The translations under genes and the position numbers were made by a program. Shown here piece by piece: positions 47,735 to 56,380 of a stretch of DNA of 64,000 nucleotides; the first letter of the stretch is position 1, and every line of letters begins with the position of its first letter. This DNA is from Streptomyces sp. ISL-94 (GTDB taxonomy: Bacteria; Actinomycetota; Actinomycetes; Streptomycetales; Streptomycetaceae), in assembly GCF_018614075.1 (NCBI RefSeq), contig NZ_JAGGOZ010000098.1:47747-111746 (forward strand). Direction: 5' to 3'. The notes beneath the pieces were generated by a model, which did no database searches, was not told where the DNA came from, and saw nothing but the letters and a program-made list of their open reading frames with translations.

Positions 47735-49084
47735 CTAGGCGGGGACGGCCCGGCCCGCCGCCACGGGTGCCGGCCGGGGCCGGCGCACCGCCTCCAGTAC
47801 GGCAGCCTGGTACGGGGTGAGGGCGCCGGCCCGCTCCTGCGGGAACAGCGCGGCCCAGTTCGGCTCCCGCCCGCAGGCATACAGGGTCCCGAGCGAGGCG
47901 AGCATGGAGCGGACCTCGGCCCGCCGCCTGCCGGAGGGCAGCAGCCATCCCTGCCGCTCCCCGTGTTCGAGGGTCTGGCGCACCGGGCTCAGCAGTACCG
48001 GATGGGCGCTGACCTCGAGGAACACCTCGTGTCCCGCGGCGGCCAGATGCTCCACCGCGGCCGCGAACCGCACCGGTTCCCGCAGGTTGCGCATCCAGTA
48101 CGCGGCCCCGAGCCCGGCGCCCTGCACCGGCTCGGCCGTCACGGTCGAGTACATCGGCAGGCGGGTGGGGGCCGGCTCCAGGGTGCGCAGGGCGGCGTGC
48201 AGGTCCTCGCGCAGCTCCTCCACGTAGTGGCTGTGCGAGGCGACCGTCCCCTTGATCACCCGGCAGTAGACGTCCCTCGCCTCCAGCTCGCCGACGAGCG
48301 CCGCGAGCGAGTGCGAGTCCCCCGCCAGGACGGTGGAGCGGGGGCTGTTCTCCCCCGCCACGCTGATCCCGCCGCCGCTCGCCTCGGCCACCGCCTGCGC
48401 CTCGACGGGTGAGAGTTCCGTCGTGGCCAGCGCTCCCTTGCCGGAGATCCGGCGCAGCAGCGCGCTGCGCCGGCAGGCGACCATCAGGGCCTCGCGCAGG
48501 GTCAGGCCGCCGGCCGTGTGGGCGGCGGCGATCTCCCCCATGCTGTGCCCGACGACCGCGTCGGGCGTGATCCCCCAGCTGCGCCAGAGCGCCGTCAGGG
48601 CGATCTGCAGGGAGACCATCGTCGGCTGGAGGACGTCCAGTTCGTCCAACCGGGCCTCCTCGGCGGGCAGCTTCAGCTGCTCGACGACGGAGAAGCCGGC
48701 GAACTCGCGCACCAGCCGCTCGCACTGGAGCAGTGCCTCACGGAACACCAGTTGTTGTACGAGGAGTTCGCGGCCCATCCCGTACCACTGGGCGCCCTGT
48801 CCGGCGAAGACGAACACCAGCCCGGGGCGCCGGGCCGTGACCTGGGCCGGGACCCGCCCCACCTCGCCCGCACAGGCCTCTTCGAGCTGCGTGCGCAGGT
48901 CGTCGTACGAGTCGACGGCGAAGGCGATCCGGTGGGCGCCGGTCGTGCCCGTCGCCGCCTCGTGGCAGTACCGGGCGAGTGAGGGCAGTTCGCGTCCGGC
49001 ACGGATCCTGTCGAGGTGGGCGTACAGCAGGACCTGGAGCAGGTCCTCGGTGCCGGCGGCGACGGCGAACAGCCGTGGACTCAT
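47735..49084 (-). CDS. kirCII: Discrete acyltransferase, KirCII-like (ethylmalonyl loading)
   Basis: 449 residues. An N-terminal region of about 90 residues is followed by a full AT domain: FVFAGQGAQWYGMG, catalytic GHSMGE (Ser near residue 179), then VASHSHYV at the specificity site. That VASH is neither the malonyl (HAFH) nor the methylmalonyl (YASH) signature, which suggests a different, larger extender. In kirromycin the discrete KirCII places ethylmalonyl on one ACP of KirAII. With the CCR gene nearby this is the best reading here, but specificity is inferred. ATG 49084 follows AAGGGGGAAGC. It is the last gene of the minus-strand supply and tailoring operon. Confidence 0.9.
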   Translation of the reverse strand: MSPRLFAVAAGTEDLLQVLLYAHLDRIRAGRELPSLARYCHEAATGTTGAHRIAFAVDSYDDLRTQLEEACAGEVGRVPAQVTARRPGLVFVFAGQGAQWYGMGRELLVQQLVFREALLQCERLVREFAGFSVVEQLKLPAEEARLDELDVLQPTMVSLQIALTALWRSWGITPDAVVGHSMGEIAAAHTAGGLTLREALMVACRRSALLRRISGKGALATTELSPVEAQAVAEASGGGISVAGENSPRSTVLAGDSHSLAALVGELEARDVYCRVIKGTVASHSHYVEELREDLHAALRTLEPAPTRLPMYSTVTAEPVQGAGLGAAYWMRNLREPVRFAAAVEHLAAAGHEVFLEVSAHPVLLSPVRQTLEHGERQGWLLPSGRRRAEVRSMLASLGTLYACGREPNWAALFPQERAGALTPYQAAVLEAVRRPRPAPVAAGRAVPA

Positions 49085-49118
49085 GCTTCCCCCTTTCGGT
49101 TTCGGCCCGGGCGGCGGG

Positions 49119-50078
49119 TCATCGGCGGACGGCGATCCGGTGGCGGTAGCTCTCCATCGGCAGGCCGCTCATCCACGGCACGATGCCCAGCTTGCTGAGC
49201 GCCTTGATGGCGGGCGGCGGCTGGTAGCCCGCGAACATGCCGCCGAACATGAGGATCTGGCTGTGCGCGGCGATCTGGCGCACCAGCGGGTTCATGCGCT
49301 GCTTGCCGAGGGTGGTGCGGAAGTGGCTGCCCGGTGCCATCCGGCGCCGGACGGCCGCACGGACCCGGTCCGAGATGTCGTGGTCGGTCGTCCATTCCAG
49401 GCCCTTGGTCTCCTCCGCCGTGCGCCGCATGGTCTCCGTGCGCTGCCGGGTGTAGACGTCGATGTGGCTGAGGAAGCCGCCGGGGCGCAGCACGCGTGCG
49501 GCCTCGGCGAGGAACTTGCCGAGGTCCGGGTAGGTGTGCGAGCTCTCGATGTTGACGAGCACGTCGACGGAGCCGTCCTCGAAGGGCAGGTCCTCCGCGT
49601 CGCCGTGGACGAAGGTGAGCGCGTCCCCGCGCGACAGGGTGGCGGTGGCCCGTGCGACGGCCTTCGGTGACAGGTCCAGGCCGGTCATGCGGGCGCCGGG
49701 GGCGATGCGGGAGAGGAGGTTGAGGCCCTCCCCCATGCCGCAGCCGACTTCCAGGACGTGGCGTCCGGCGTAGTCGTCGAGGTCGATGGGGAGCTCGCGC
49801 AGGGCGAGGAAGTAGAGCTGCTCGCTGAAGCCGTCGGTCCAGGGCTCGCCGAAGCCGGGCACGCGGGCGCGGAGCTCCTCGACGAGGGCGGGGTCGTGCA
49901 TGCCCCAGTTCCATAGGGCCCCGTGGCCGGAGAGCGTGGCGGCCATGTCGTAGATGGTGGCGCTGGCGGACTTCATGCCGGCGGCGTTCTCGCCGCGGCG
50001 GGCGGTGCCGGACTCGTCGAGGTTGATGTCCGCGAGACCGCTGGTGAAGGCGGTCATGACGTCAGGGGTGGCACTCAT
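49119..50078 (-). CDS. kirM: SAM-dependent methyltransferase, KirM-like
   Basis: 319 residues, class I methyltransferase fold of the Methyltransf_11 type: VLEVGCGMGEGLNLL (SAM motif I), MTGLDLS (acidic residue binding the ribose), VDVLVNIESSHTYPD and VLRPGGFL. It most resembles small-molecule O-methyltransferases. In kirromycin a methoxy group sits on the chain, and KirM is the candidate for making it; the site cannot be read from sequence. It lies 27 bases after kirD and 34 before kirCII, in one operon. Confidence 0.85.
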   Translation of the reverse strand: MSATPDVMTAFTSGLADINLDESGTARRGENAAGMKSASATIYDMAATLSGHGALWNWGMHDPALVEELRARVPGFGEPWTDGFSEQLYFLALRELPIDLDDYAGRHVLEVGCGMGEGLNLLSRIAPGARMTGLDLSPKAVARATATLSRGDALTFVHGDAEDLPFEDGSVDVLVNIESSHTYPDLGKFLAEAARVLRPGGFLSHIDVYTRQRTETMRRTAEETKGLEWTTDHDISDRVRAAVRRRMAPGSHFRTTLGKQRMNPLVRQIAAHSQILMFGGMFAGYQPPPAIKALSKLGIVPWMSGLPMESYRHRIAVRR

Positions 50079-50105
50079 GTGGGTCTCCGGTGAGCAGGTG
50101 GGTGG

Positions 50106-50525
50106 TCAGGCGCTGACGGTGTCGCCGCGCACCAGGCCGAATCCTTCGGGTACGTCGGCGGGGTCGGTGCCGGTCGTGACGGGGCGGTTGTCGGCGTCGA
50201 CGAACACCACGCTCGGTGCGTACGAGCGGGCATGCTCCTCGCTCATGGAGGCGTAGGAGATGATGATGACGAGGTCGCCGGGGTTGATGAGGTGGGCCGC
50301 GGCGCCGTTGATGCCGATGACCCCGCTGTCGGCCTCGCCCTCGATGACGTAGGTGCTGAGGCGGGCCCCGTTGTCGATGTCGACGATGTCGACCTTTTCG
50401 CCGGGCAACAGGTTCGCGGCGGCCATCAGCGTGGAGTCGATGGTGACGGAGCCCACGTAGTGCAGGTCCGCCTGGGTCACCGTCGCACGGTGGATCTTGG
50501 ACTTGAACATCTCTCGGTACAGCAC
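50106..50525 (-). CDS. kirD: Aspartate 1-decarboxylase (beta-alanine supply)
   Basis: 139 residues, the PanD family. It removes the alpha-carboxyl of aspartate to give beta-alanine. The proenzyme cleavage site is visible as ADLHYVGSVTIDS (Gly-Ser), where self-processing makes the pyruvoyl group; LSTYVIEGEADSG and INGAAAHLINPGDLVIIISY are also typical. I chose GTG at 50525 with GGAG upstream, which matches the N-terminal length of E. coli PanD. A second PanD inside an antibiotic operon points to beta-alanine as a precursor, as shown for KirD in kirromycin, where it becomes part of the pyridone. Confidence 0.95.
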   Translation of the reverse strand: MLYREMFKSKIHRATVTQADLHYVGSVTIDSTLMAAANLLPGEKVDIVDIDNGARLSTYVIEGEADSGVIGINGAAAHLINPGDLVIIISYASMSEEHARSYAPSVVFVDADNRPVTTGTDPADVPEGFGLVRGDTVSA

Positions 50526-50536
50526 GTTCTCTCCGT

Positions 50537-51742
50537 TCACCAGGTCACCGGTAGCTCTTGGACGCCGTAGATGATCATGTCCGGGCGGGTGCGGACCTCG
50601 GCGGCGGGAACGCCGAGGCGCAGCCCCGGGAAGCGCCCGAACAGGGCCTCGAAGGCGACCCGCAGTTCCAGCCGGGCGAGTTGCTGGCCCACGCACTGGT
50701 GGACGCCGTGCCCGAAGGCGAGGTGCGGTACGGGCTCGCGGGTCACGTCCAGCTCGTCCGGCAGGGCGCAGAGCACCGGATCGCGGTTGGCGGCCGCGAA
50801 GGAGAGCGAGACCGCGTCCCCGGCCGCCATCCGGTGTCCCTCGAACTCCAGGTCCTCGCCCGCGGCGCGGATGCCGCCCGCGTGGACGACCGTGAGGTAG
50901 CGCAGCAGTTCCTCGACCGCCCTCTCGGCCAGGGAGGTGTCGGCGGCCAGCGCGGCCGACTGCTCGGGGTGCTCCAGCAGGGCGAAGGTGCCCAGGGCGA
51001 TCATGTTCGCGCTGGTGTCGTATCCGGCGGTCAGCAGCACGGCGCCGACCGTGACGAGTTCCTCGTCCGTGAGCAGGCCCTCGGTGACGAGGGTGGCGAG
51101 CAGGTCGTCCGCCGGTTCGGCGCGCTTCGCCTCGACCAGCCCGCGCAGCAGGCCGGTGATGGCGTGCCAGCCGGCGATGGCCTCCTCGGCGCTGGAGTGC
51201 ACCGCGAAGAGGGCCTTGATGGCCCGGGCGAAGGCCGGGCGTTCCGACTGGGGCACGCCCAGCAGCTCGCAGATGGCCGACGCGGCCATGGGCTCCGCAA
51301 ACCGCGTCACCAGGTCGACCGGGCCCTCGCCCTTGCCGGCGGCCATGGCGTCCAGATGGCTGTCGGCGAGCTCCTTCAGCCGGGGTTCGAGGGTGCGGGT
51401 GCGGCGCGCCGAGAACCAGGCGGCCACCGCCCGCCGGTAGCGGGTGTGCTCCGGCGGGTCCATCGCCGTGAACATGCCGGGGGCCGGCTCGGTGCGGTCC
51501 GTCGCCATGGGCAGCGGGATGGGCGAGCGCAGCGCGTCCCCCCGGGAGCTCATCCGGGGGTCGGCCAGCAGTCTGCGAACCTGGGGGTAGCCGGTGACCA
51601 GCCAGCCCACGTGCCCGTCCGGGAACTCCATGCGGGCGACCGGGTGGTCCGCGCGGACCACGCCCAGTTCGGGTGCGGGGTCGAAGGGGCACCGGCCCCG
51701 GGTCATCGGCAGACCCGGGACCGTGGGAAGGCCGTCGGTCAT
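50537..51742 (-). CDS. Cytochrome P450 (tailoring oxidase)
   Basis: 401 residues. Oxygen-binding helix LLTAGYDTSANM, E-x-x-R (EELLRYL) and heme-Cys loop FGHGVHQCVGQQLARLEL are all intact. It is a soluble bacterial P450 that needs a separate ferredoxin and reductase, neither of which is in the window. It is one of two P450s, probably equivalent to KirOI and KirOII, which hydroxylate the kirromycin chain and the ring; which is which cannot be decided here. Its ATG overlaps the stop of the preceding P450 gene (TGATG). Confidence 0.92.
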   Translation of the reverse strand: MTDGLPTVPGLPMTRGRCPFDPAPELGVVRADHPVARMEFPDGHVGWLVTGYPQVRRLLADPRMSSRGDALRSPIPLPMATDRTEPAPGMFTAMDPPEHTRYRRAVAAWFSARRTRTLEPRLKELADSHLDAMAAGKGEGPVDLVTRFAEPMAASAICELLGVPQSERPAFARAIKALFAVHSSAEEAIAGWHAITGLLRGLVEAKRAEPADDLLATLVTEGLLTDEELVTVGAVLLTAGYDTSANMIALGTFALLEHPEQSAALAADTSLAERAVEELLRYLTVVHAGGIRAAGEDLEFEGHRMAAGDAVSLSFAAANRDPVLCALPDELDVTREPVPHLAFGHGVHQCVGQQLARLELRVAFEALFGRFPGLRLGVPAAEVRTRPDMIIYGVQELPVTW

Positions 51743-53001
51743 CACACCTCGTTCTCCGGTGACAGGCGGACGGGAAGACGCTGCATCGACATCAGGTAAC
51801 GCGGCTCGATCTCCTGCGGGTCGACGGCCAGCGACAGGTCGGGGAACCGCTTGAACAGTGCGGTCAGGGCGACCTCCCCCTCGATCAGGGCGAGGCTGGC
51901 GCCCAGGCAGTAGTGCGCGCCCCGGCCGAAGCCCAGGTGCGGGTTCTGCTCGCGGGTGACGTCGAGGCGTCCGGGCTCCTCGAAGACCTCGGGGTCCCGG
52001 TTCGCGGCGGCCAGCACCACCTGGATGGCCTCTCCGGGCTGCACCGTCACCCCGCCGATCTCGACGGGCTCCGTGGCGAAGCGGCGGAAGGTGTGCTTCA
52101 CCGGCGCGGCGTGGCGCACGAGTTCGGCGACGGCCCGGCTGCCGAGGGAGGGATCGTTCTTCAGCAGCTCCAGCTGATCGGGGTGCTGGAGCAGGGTGAA
52201 GACCCCGAGGGCGACGAGGTTGCGGACGGTCTCGTGGCCGGCCTGTACGAGGACCATCGCCAGGGCGGTCAGCTCGTCGTCGGTCAGCCGGTCGCTGTCC
52301 TCCTCGTGGACCTGCACCAGCTCGGAGATCAGGTCGTCGCGCGGCTCGGCCTGGCGGGCGGCGATCAGTTCCCGGGTCACCCGGGCCATGCCCCGTACGG
52401 CAGGGGCGAACTGCTCGGGGTTCGGGCGCAGGGCCTGGGCGAGGGTCTCGCTCCACTCGCGCCACTGCTCGCGGTACTCCTCGTCGACGCCGAGGAGTTC
52501 ACAGATGACGATGATGGCCAGCGGGTGCGCGTAGTCCGCGATCAGGTCGGGCTCGGCCTTGCCGGCGAGGCCGTCGAGCAGGCGCTCCGCCACGCGTTCG
52601 ACGGCCGGGGTCAGGGCCAGCATCCGCCGGGCAGACAGGGCCCGGGTGACGAGGCGGCGGACCCTCATGTGGTCCTCGCCGTCCATGGTCAGCAGGGTGG
52701 AGTCGAACATGTCGACGATGTCCTCGGGGATGCCCCGGCTGAGCATGCTCTCGCGGTGGGAGTCGCCCGGCGGGCGGCTGCGCAGGGTCGGCTCGCCGAG
52801 CACCGTCTTGACGTCGTGGTGTCCGGTGACCACCCAGATGTCGCTGCCGTCGGCGAACTTCCCGCGGCAGACGGGCCGGGGGCCGCCGAGCCAGCGTTCC
52901 CCCGCCTTCGGGTCGGTGATGAACTTCGGGTCGGACAGGTCGAACTCGCTCGCCAAGTGGTCCGATTCGGCGCTGAGTTCCGGTGTGGGGGTCTCGGTCA
53001 T
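51742..53001 (-). CDS. Cytochrome P450 (tailoring oxidase)
   Basis: 419 residues. Helix I reads LVQAGHETVRNL (the A-G-x-E-T variant), with E-x-x-R at ELVRHA and heme loop FGRGAHYCLGASLALIEG. Like its neighbour it is a CYP105/107-like actinomycete enzyme. It follows kirCI by 79 bases and is translationally coupled to the next P450. Its position in the operon implies a late oxidation of the elfamycin skeleton. Confidence 0.92.
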   Translation of the reverse strand: MTETPTPELSAESDHLASEFDLSDPKFITDPKAGERWLGGPRPVCRGKFADGSDIWVVTGHHDVKTVLGEPTLRSRPPGDSHRESMLSRGIPEDIVDMFDSTLLTMDGEDHMRVRRLVTRALSARRMLALTPAVERVAERLLDGLAGKAEPDLIADYAHPLAIIVICELLGVDEEYREQWREWSETLAQALRPNPEQFAPAVRGMARVTRELIAARQAEPRDDLISELVQVHEEDSDRLTDDELTALAMVLVQAGHETVRNLVALGVFTLLQHPDQLELLKNDPSLGSRAVAELVRHAAPVKHTFRRFATEPVEIGGVTVQPGEAIQVVLAAANRDPEVFEEPGRLDVTREQNPHLGFGRGAHYCLGASLALIEGEVALTALFKRFPDLSLAVDPQEIEPRYLMSMQRLPVRLSPENEV

Positions 53002-53080
53002 GCGGTCGCTCTCGCTCCTTGCTGAGAATGCCGATCGTGCGGGTGGTGCTGTGTGTGTGGTTTCGCTGCCCCTTCGGGGC

Positions 53081-56000
53081 TCAGGAGCTGCGGCTTCGGA
53101 GCCCGCTGCCCACGACCTCGGCGGCCTCGGCCATCAGGCGCTCGGCGAGCACGTCGGCGTGCCGGTCCCGCCAGGCGTGCAGCGGTGTGCGGGCCAGCCA
53201 CCGGTTGCAGGCGCCGAGGGCCGGTCCGCAGGGGATCTGGTAGTCGGCGACGCGGCCCGGCGTGCCCTCGATCGCCCAGGTGGCCGCCTGCGCGCAGTAC
53301 CAGCGGAAGACGAGCGCCATGCGCCGCTTGGGGTCGAGGGCGGACTCGGCGGAGTTGCCGAGACGGGCGAGGATCTCCTCGAAGGAGGCCCCCAGGTAGT
53401 CGCGCTCCACCTTCGCGCGCAGGGCGGCGGGTACCACTTCCCAGGAGTCGTGGTTGCGCCACAGGTCGTGGAGCTTTCCCGCGCGGGCGTGGAACAGTAC
53501 GCCCTTGCGCAACACCCTTGCCCGGCCGCCCAGTTCGAAGAGATCTCCGTAGGGCGCGAAGGCGGTGTCGTGGACGTCGGCCTCCTGGAGCAGATCCTTG
53601 GCCGCCGCGCTGGTCCCGCTCTCGGCGGTGCACGCGTTGATGGAGCCGGTGAGGACGAAGTCGGCGCCCAGGACGAAGGAGGCCGCCGCCGACTCGGGGG
53701 CTCCGATGCCGCCCCCGGCCCCGATGCGCACGGCCTCGGCCACCCCGCCGAGTTCCGCGCGCAGCCCGCGCAGTGCGGGCAGCAGCGCCCACAGGGTCGC
53801 CATGTCGGAGTGGTCCCCGGCGTCGCCCACCGCGCAGACGTCGTCGGCCAGCGCGACGCGTGCGCCCGCCTCGGCCTCCTCCGCGGTGAGCAGCCCCTCC
53901 GCCACCAGCCGGCTCACCAGCGCGGCGGGCGGCGGCTCCAGGAACAGGCGGGCGGCGTCCGGCCGGGTCACCTTCGCAAGGATCTTGCGGGGCACGTGCG
54001 CGGTGCCGTCCGCCAACACCCGGGCGCCGGTCAGCCGGTGCCGTACGAGGGCGGGCGTCGCCTCGACGTGGGTGGAGGCCTCCACGAACCGGACATCGTC
54101 CCGGATCAGTACGTCGACCAGCTCGGACTCGGCCCGCGGGTCGAAGGGGTCGTGCGTGACGTTGACCCCGAACGGCGCCCCGGCCGGGACGCGTGCGCGG
54201 ATCGCCGCGACCGCCGAGGCCACGTCCCGGGCCGGGAGCCCCGAGGCGCCGTAGTACGAGAGCAGTCCGGCCCCGGCCATCCGGGCGACCAGGTCGACGG
54301 AGCCGATCCCCTGCCGCATCCCTCCGGCGGCGTAGGCGAGGCGGACGCCGTAGTCCCGCCGGAAGTCCTCCGACCCGAGCGACCCGGCGGAGGCCGTAGC
54401 GGGGCGTACGGGCCCGACCGGCTCGGGCTCGGTACGTACCGGCTCGGTACGAACGGGCTCGGACCGCCCGGGAGCGGCGGGCTCGGCAGCAGGGAGGGGG
54501 GTCGCCTCGTTGCGGATCCGGTCGATGAGCTTGGTCAGCACCTGCCCCGGACCGAGCTCGCGCACCGTGAAGTCGCCTTGGCCCATGAGGAGCCGGACGC
54601 TGTCGGTCCAGCGCACGGGTGAGGCGATCTGCCGCCGCAGGGTGGCGGCCACCTCTCCCGCCTCGTAGGGGCGCGCGTCCACGTTGGCGATGACCGGGAT
54701 CTTCGGCGGCGCGAAGGCGGTGGCGTCCAGCAGCCGGCCGAACTCCTCGGCGGCGTCGGCCATGTACCGGCTGTGGAAGGGCGCACTGACGTTCAGCGGC
54801 GCGCACCGCGCACCGGCCGCCTTCAGCGCGGGCAGCGCCCGGTTGACCGAGTCCGCGGGACCGGCGATCACGGTCTGCGTGGGCGCGTTGTAGTTCGCGA
54901 TGTCGACGTCGGAGAGGCCCTCGTCGCGCAGCACCCGTTCCACGAGCGCGGCGTCGACGTACGAGACGGCGGCCATCGTGCCGCCCGTGATCTGCCCCAT
55001 GAGCCGGCCGCGCTCGGCGACCAGGCGCAGGCCCGTCTCGAAGTCGTACACCCCGGCGGCGAACAGGGCGGAGAACTCGCCCAGACTGTGCCCGAGGACG
55101 TAGTCGGGCAGGCGCCCGCCCTCGCCCACGGCCGCCAGCCAGGTGAGGGAGTTGACCACGTACAGCGCGGGCTGGGTGTAGCGGGTGTTCCGCAGGTTGC
55201 GGCCCGGGTCCTCCAGGCACAGCTCCCGGAGCGAGTAGCCGAGGACGGCGTCGGCGCGGGCGACGAGGTCGGGGAAGCGGTCGAACACCTCCCGGCCCAT
55301 GCCCTTGGCCTGCGCGCCCTGCCCGGGGAAGACGTGGACGTCGAGCGTCGGTGCGGCGGCGGACCGGTGCGCGGCGGTCGCTGCGGGAGCGCTCACGGGG
55401 TTCACCTCGATTCTTGCGGGGGTGGCGGCGAGGCGGGGGCGCGCGTCGAGGACGGCCCGGTACAGCACCTCGTCGCGGGCGTACGGGGACAGCAGGGGCA
55501 GCACGCGGGAACGGCTGCCCTCCGGCAGGGCGGCCCGCACCAGGTTGGCCATGGACCCGGAGGGCCCCAGGTCGAGGAAGAGCAGGTCGTCCCGTTCCAG
55601 GAGCGGGCCCAGGGCCCGGGTCAGGTCGAAGGGTTCGCGGAGCACCCGCCACAGGTGTGCGGGGTCGGGTATCCGCACGGTCGTGCCGGTGGTGCCGGAG
55701 ATCAGCGGGATCGTGGGCGGCTTCAGGGCCAGCTCGCCGATCAGGTCCTTGAACACGCCCTCGACCGGGTCGATCAGGGGCGAGTGGAAGGGGAACAGGA
55801 CGGGCAGCCGCTGGCAGAGCGTGCCGGTGGCGTGGAGGTGCTGTTCGATCCGGTCCAGGACCTCGGCGGTGCCGGCCAGGACGAAGTTCTCCGGGGAGTT
55901 CACGGCGGCGACGTGCGCCCCCGAGAGGGCCGGGTCGCGGTCGGCGAGTCCCGGGTCGGCCAGGACCGCGAGCATTCCGCCGCGCGGGCACTCGGCCTCG

Positions 56001-56380
56001 AAGACGTCGACCTGGCGCAGCAGGGAGCGCAGGCAGGCGTCCGGGTCGACGGCGCCCGCGACGGCCGCCGCCGCGACCTCCCCGAGGCTGGCGCCGAGCA
56101 CCGCTCCGGGTTCGAACCCGTGGGTCCGGAGCATCCGCGCCAGCGCGTACTCGACCATGAAGATGGCCGGCTGGGTGAGGGAGAACTGCGTCATCGGGTG
56201 CTCGGGGCCGCGGCCGACGCCGTGGATCGCCTCGATCACCGAGTCGCCGCGCACCGCGCGGACGGTGGCGTCCAGGGAGTCGAGGGCTTCACGGAAGACG
56301 GCGTCGGCCCCGTAGAGCCATTTGCCCATGCCGTGGTACTGGGAGCCCTGCCCCGCGAACAGGAAGACCGGCGTGAGCAT
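53081..56380 (-). CDS. kirCI: Discrete AT-AT-ER protein, KirCI-like
   Basis: 1,099 residues in three parts. AT1 (1-300) has VFLFAGQGSQYHGMG and GASLGE around the nucleophile (near residue 97) instead of the usual GHSLGE. AT2 (about 335-620) has VFPGQGAQAKGMG, GHSLGE (near 431) and APFHSRYM, the signs of a malonyl transferase. The C-terminal part (about 670-1090) is a PfaD-type flavin enoyl reductase, with VGDAGDHSD, IGAGGGIGAPESAAAS and VLTGSINACTAESGTS. AT2 should load malonyl on most ACPs. AT1 may instead be a proofreading acyl hydrolase, as the first AT often is in such tandem proteins. The role of the ER is unclear. The ATG shares one base with the stop of the upstream methyltransferase. 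Confidence 0.93.
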   Translation of the reverse strand: MLTPVFLFAGQGSQYHGMGKWLYGADAVFREALDSLDATVRAVRGDSVIEAIHGVGRGPEHPMTQFSLTQPAIFMVEYALARMLRTHGFEPGAVLGASLGEVAAAAVAGAVDPDACLRSLLRQVDVFEAECPRGGMLAVLADPGLADRDPALSGAHVAAVNSPENFVLAGTAEVLDRIEQHLHATGTLCQRLPVLFPFHSPLIDPVEGVFKDLIGELALKPPTIPLISGTTGTTVRIPDPAHLWRVLREPFDLTRALGPLLERDDLLFLDLGPSGSMANLVRAALPEGSRSRVLPLLSPYARDEVLYRAVLDARPRLAATPARIEVNPVSAPAATAAHRSAAAPTLDVHVFPGQGAQAKGMGREVFDRFPDLVARADAVLGYSLRELCLEDPGRNLRNTRYTQPALYVVNSLTWLAAVGEGGRLPDYVLGHSLGEFSALFAAGVYDFETGLRLVAERGRLMGQITGGTMAAVSYVDAALVERVLRDEGLSDVDIANYNAPTQTVIAGPADSVNRALPALKAAGARCAPLNVSAPFHSRYMADAAEEFGRLLDATAFAPPKIPVIANVDARPYEAGEVAATLRRQIASPVRWTDSVRLLMGQGDFTVRELGPGQVLTKLIDRIRNEATPLPAAEPAAPGRSEPVRTEPVRTEPEPVGPVRPATASAGSLGSEDFRRDYGVRLAYAAGGMRQGIGSVDLVARMAGAGLLSYYGASGLPARDVASAVAAIRARVPAGAPFGVNVTHDPFDPRAESELVDVLIRDDVRFVEASTHVEATPALVRHRLTGARVLADGTAHVPRKILAKVTRPDAARLFLEPPPAALVSRLVAEGLLTAEEAEAGARVALADDVCAVGDAGDHSDMATLWALLPALRGLRAELGGVAEAVRIGAGGGIGAPESAAASFVLGADFVLTGSINACTAESGTSAAAKDLLQEADVHDTAFAPYGDLFELGGRARVLRKGVLFHARAGKLHDLWRNHDSWEVVPAALRAKVERDYLGASFEEILARLGNSAESALDPKRRMALVFRWYCAQAATWAIEGTPGRVADYQIPCGPALGACNRWLARTPLHAWRDRHADVLAERLMAEAAEVVGSGLRSRSS

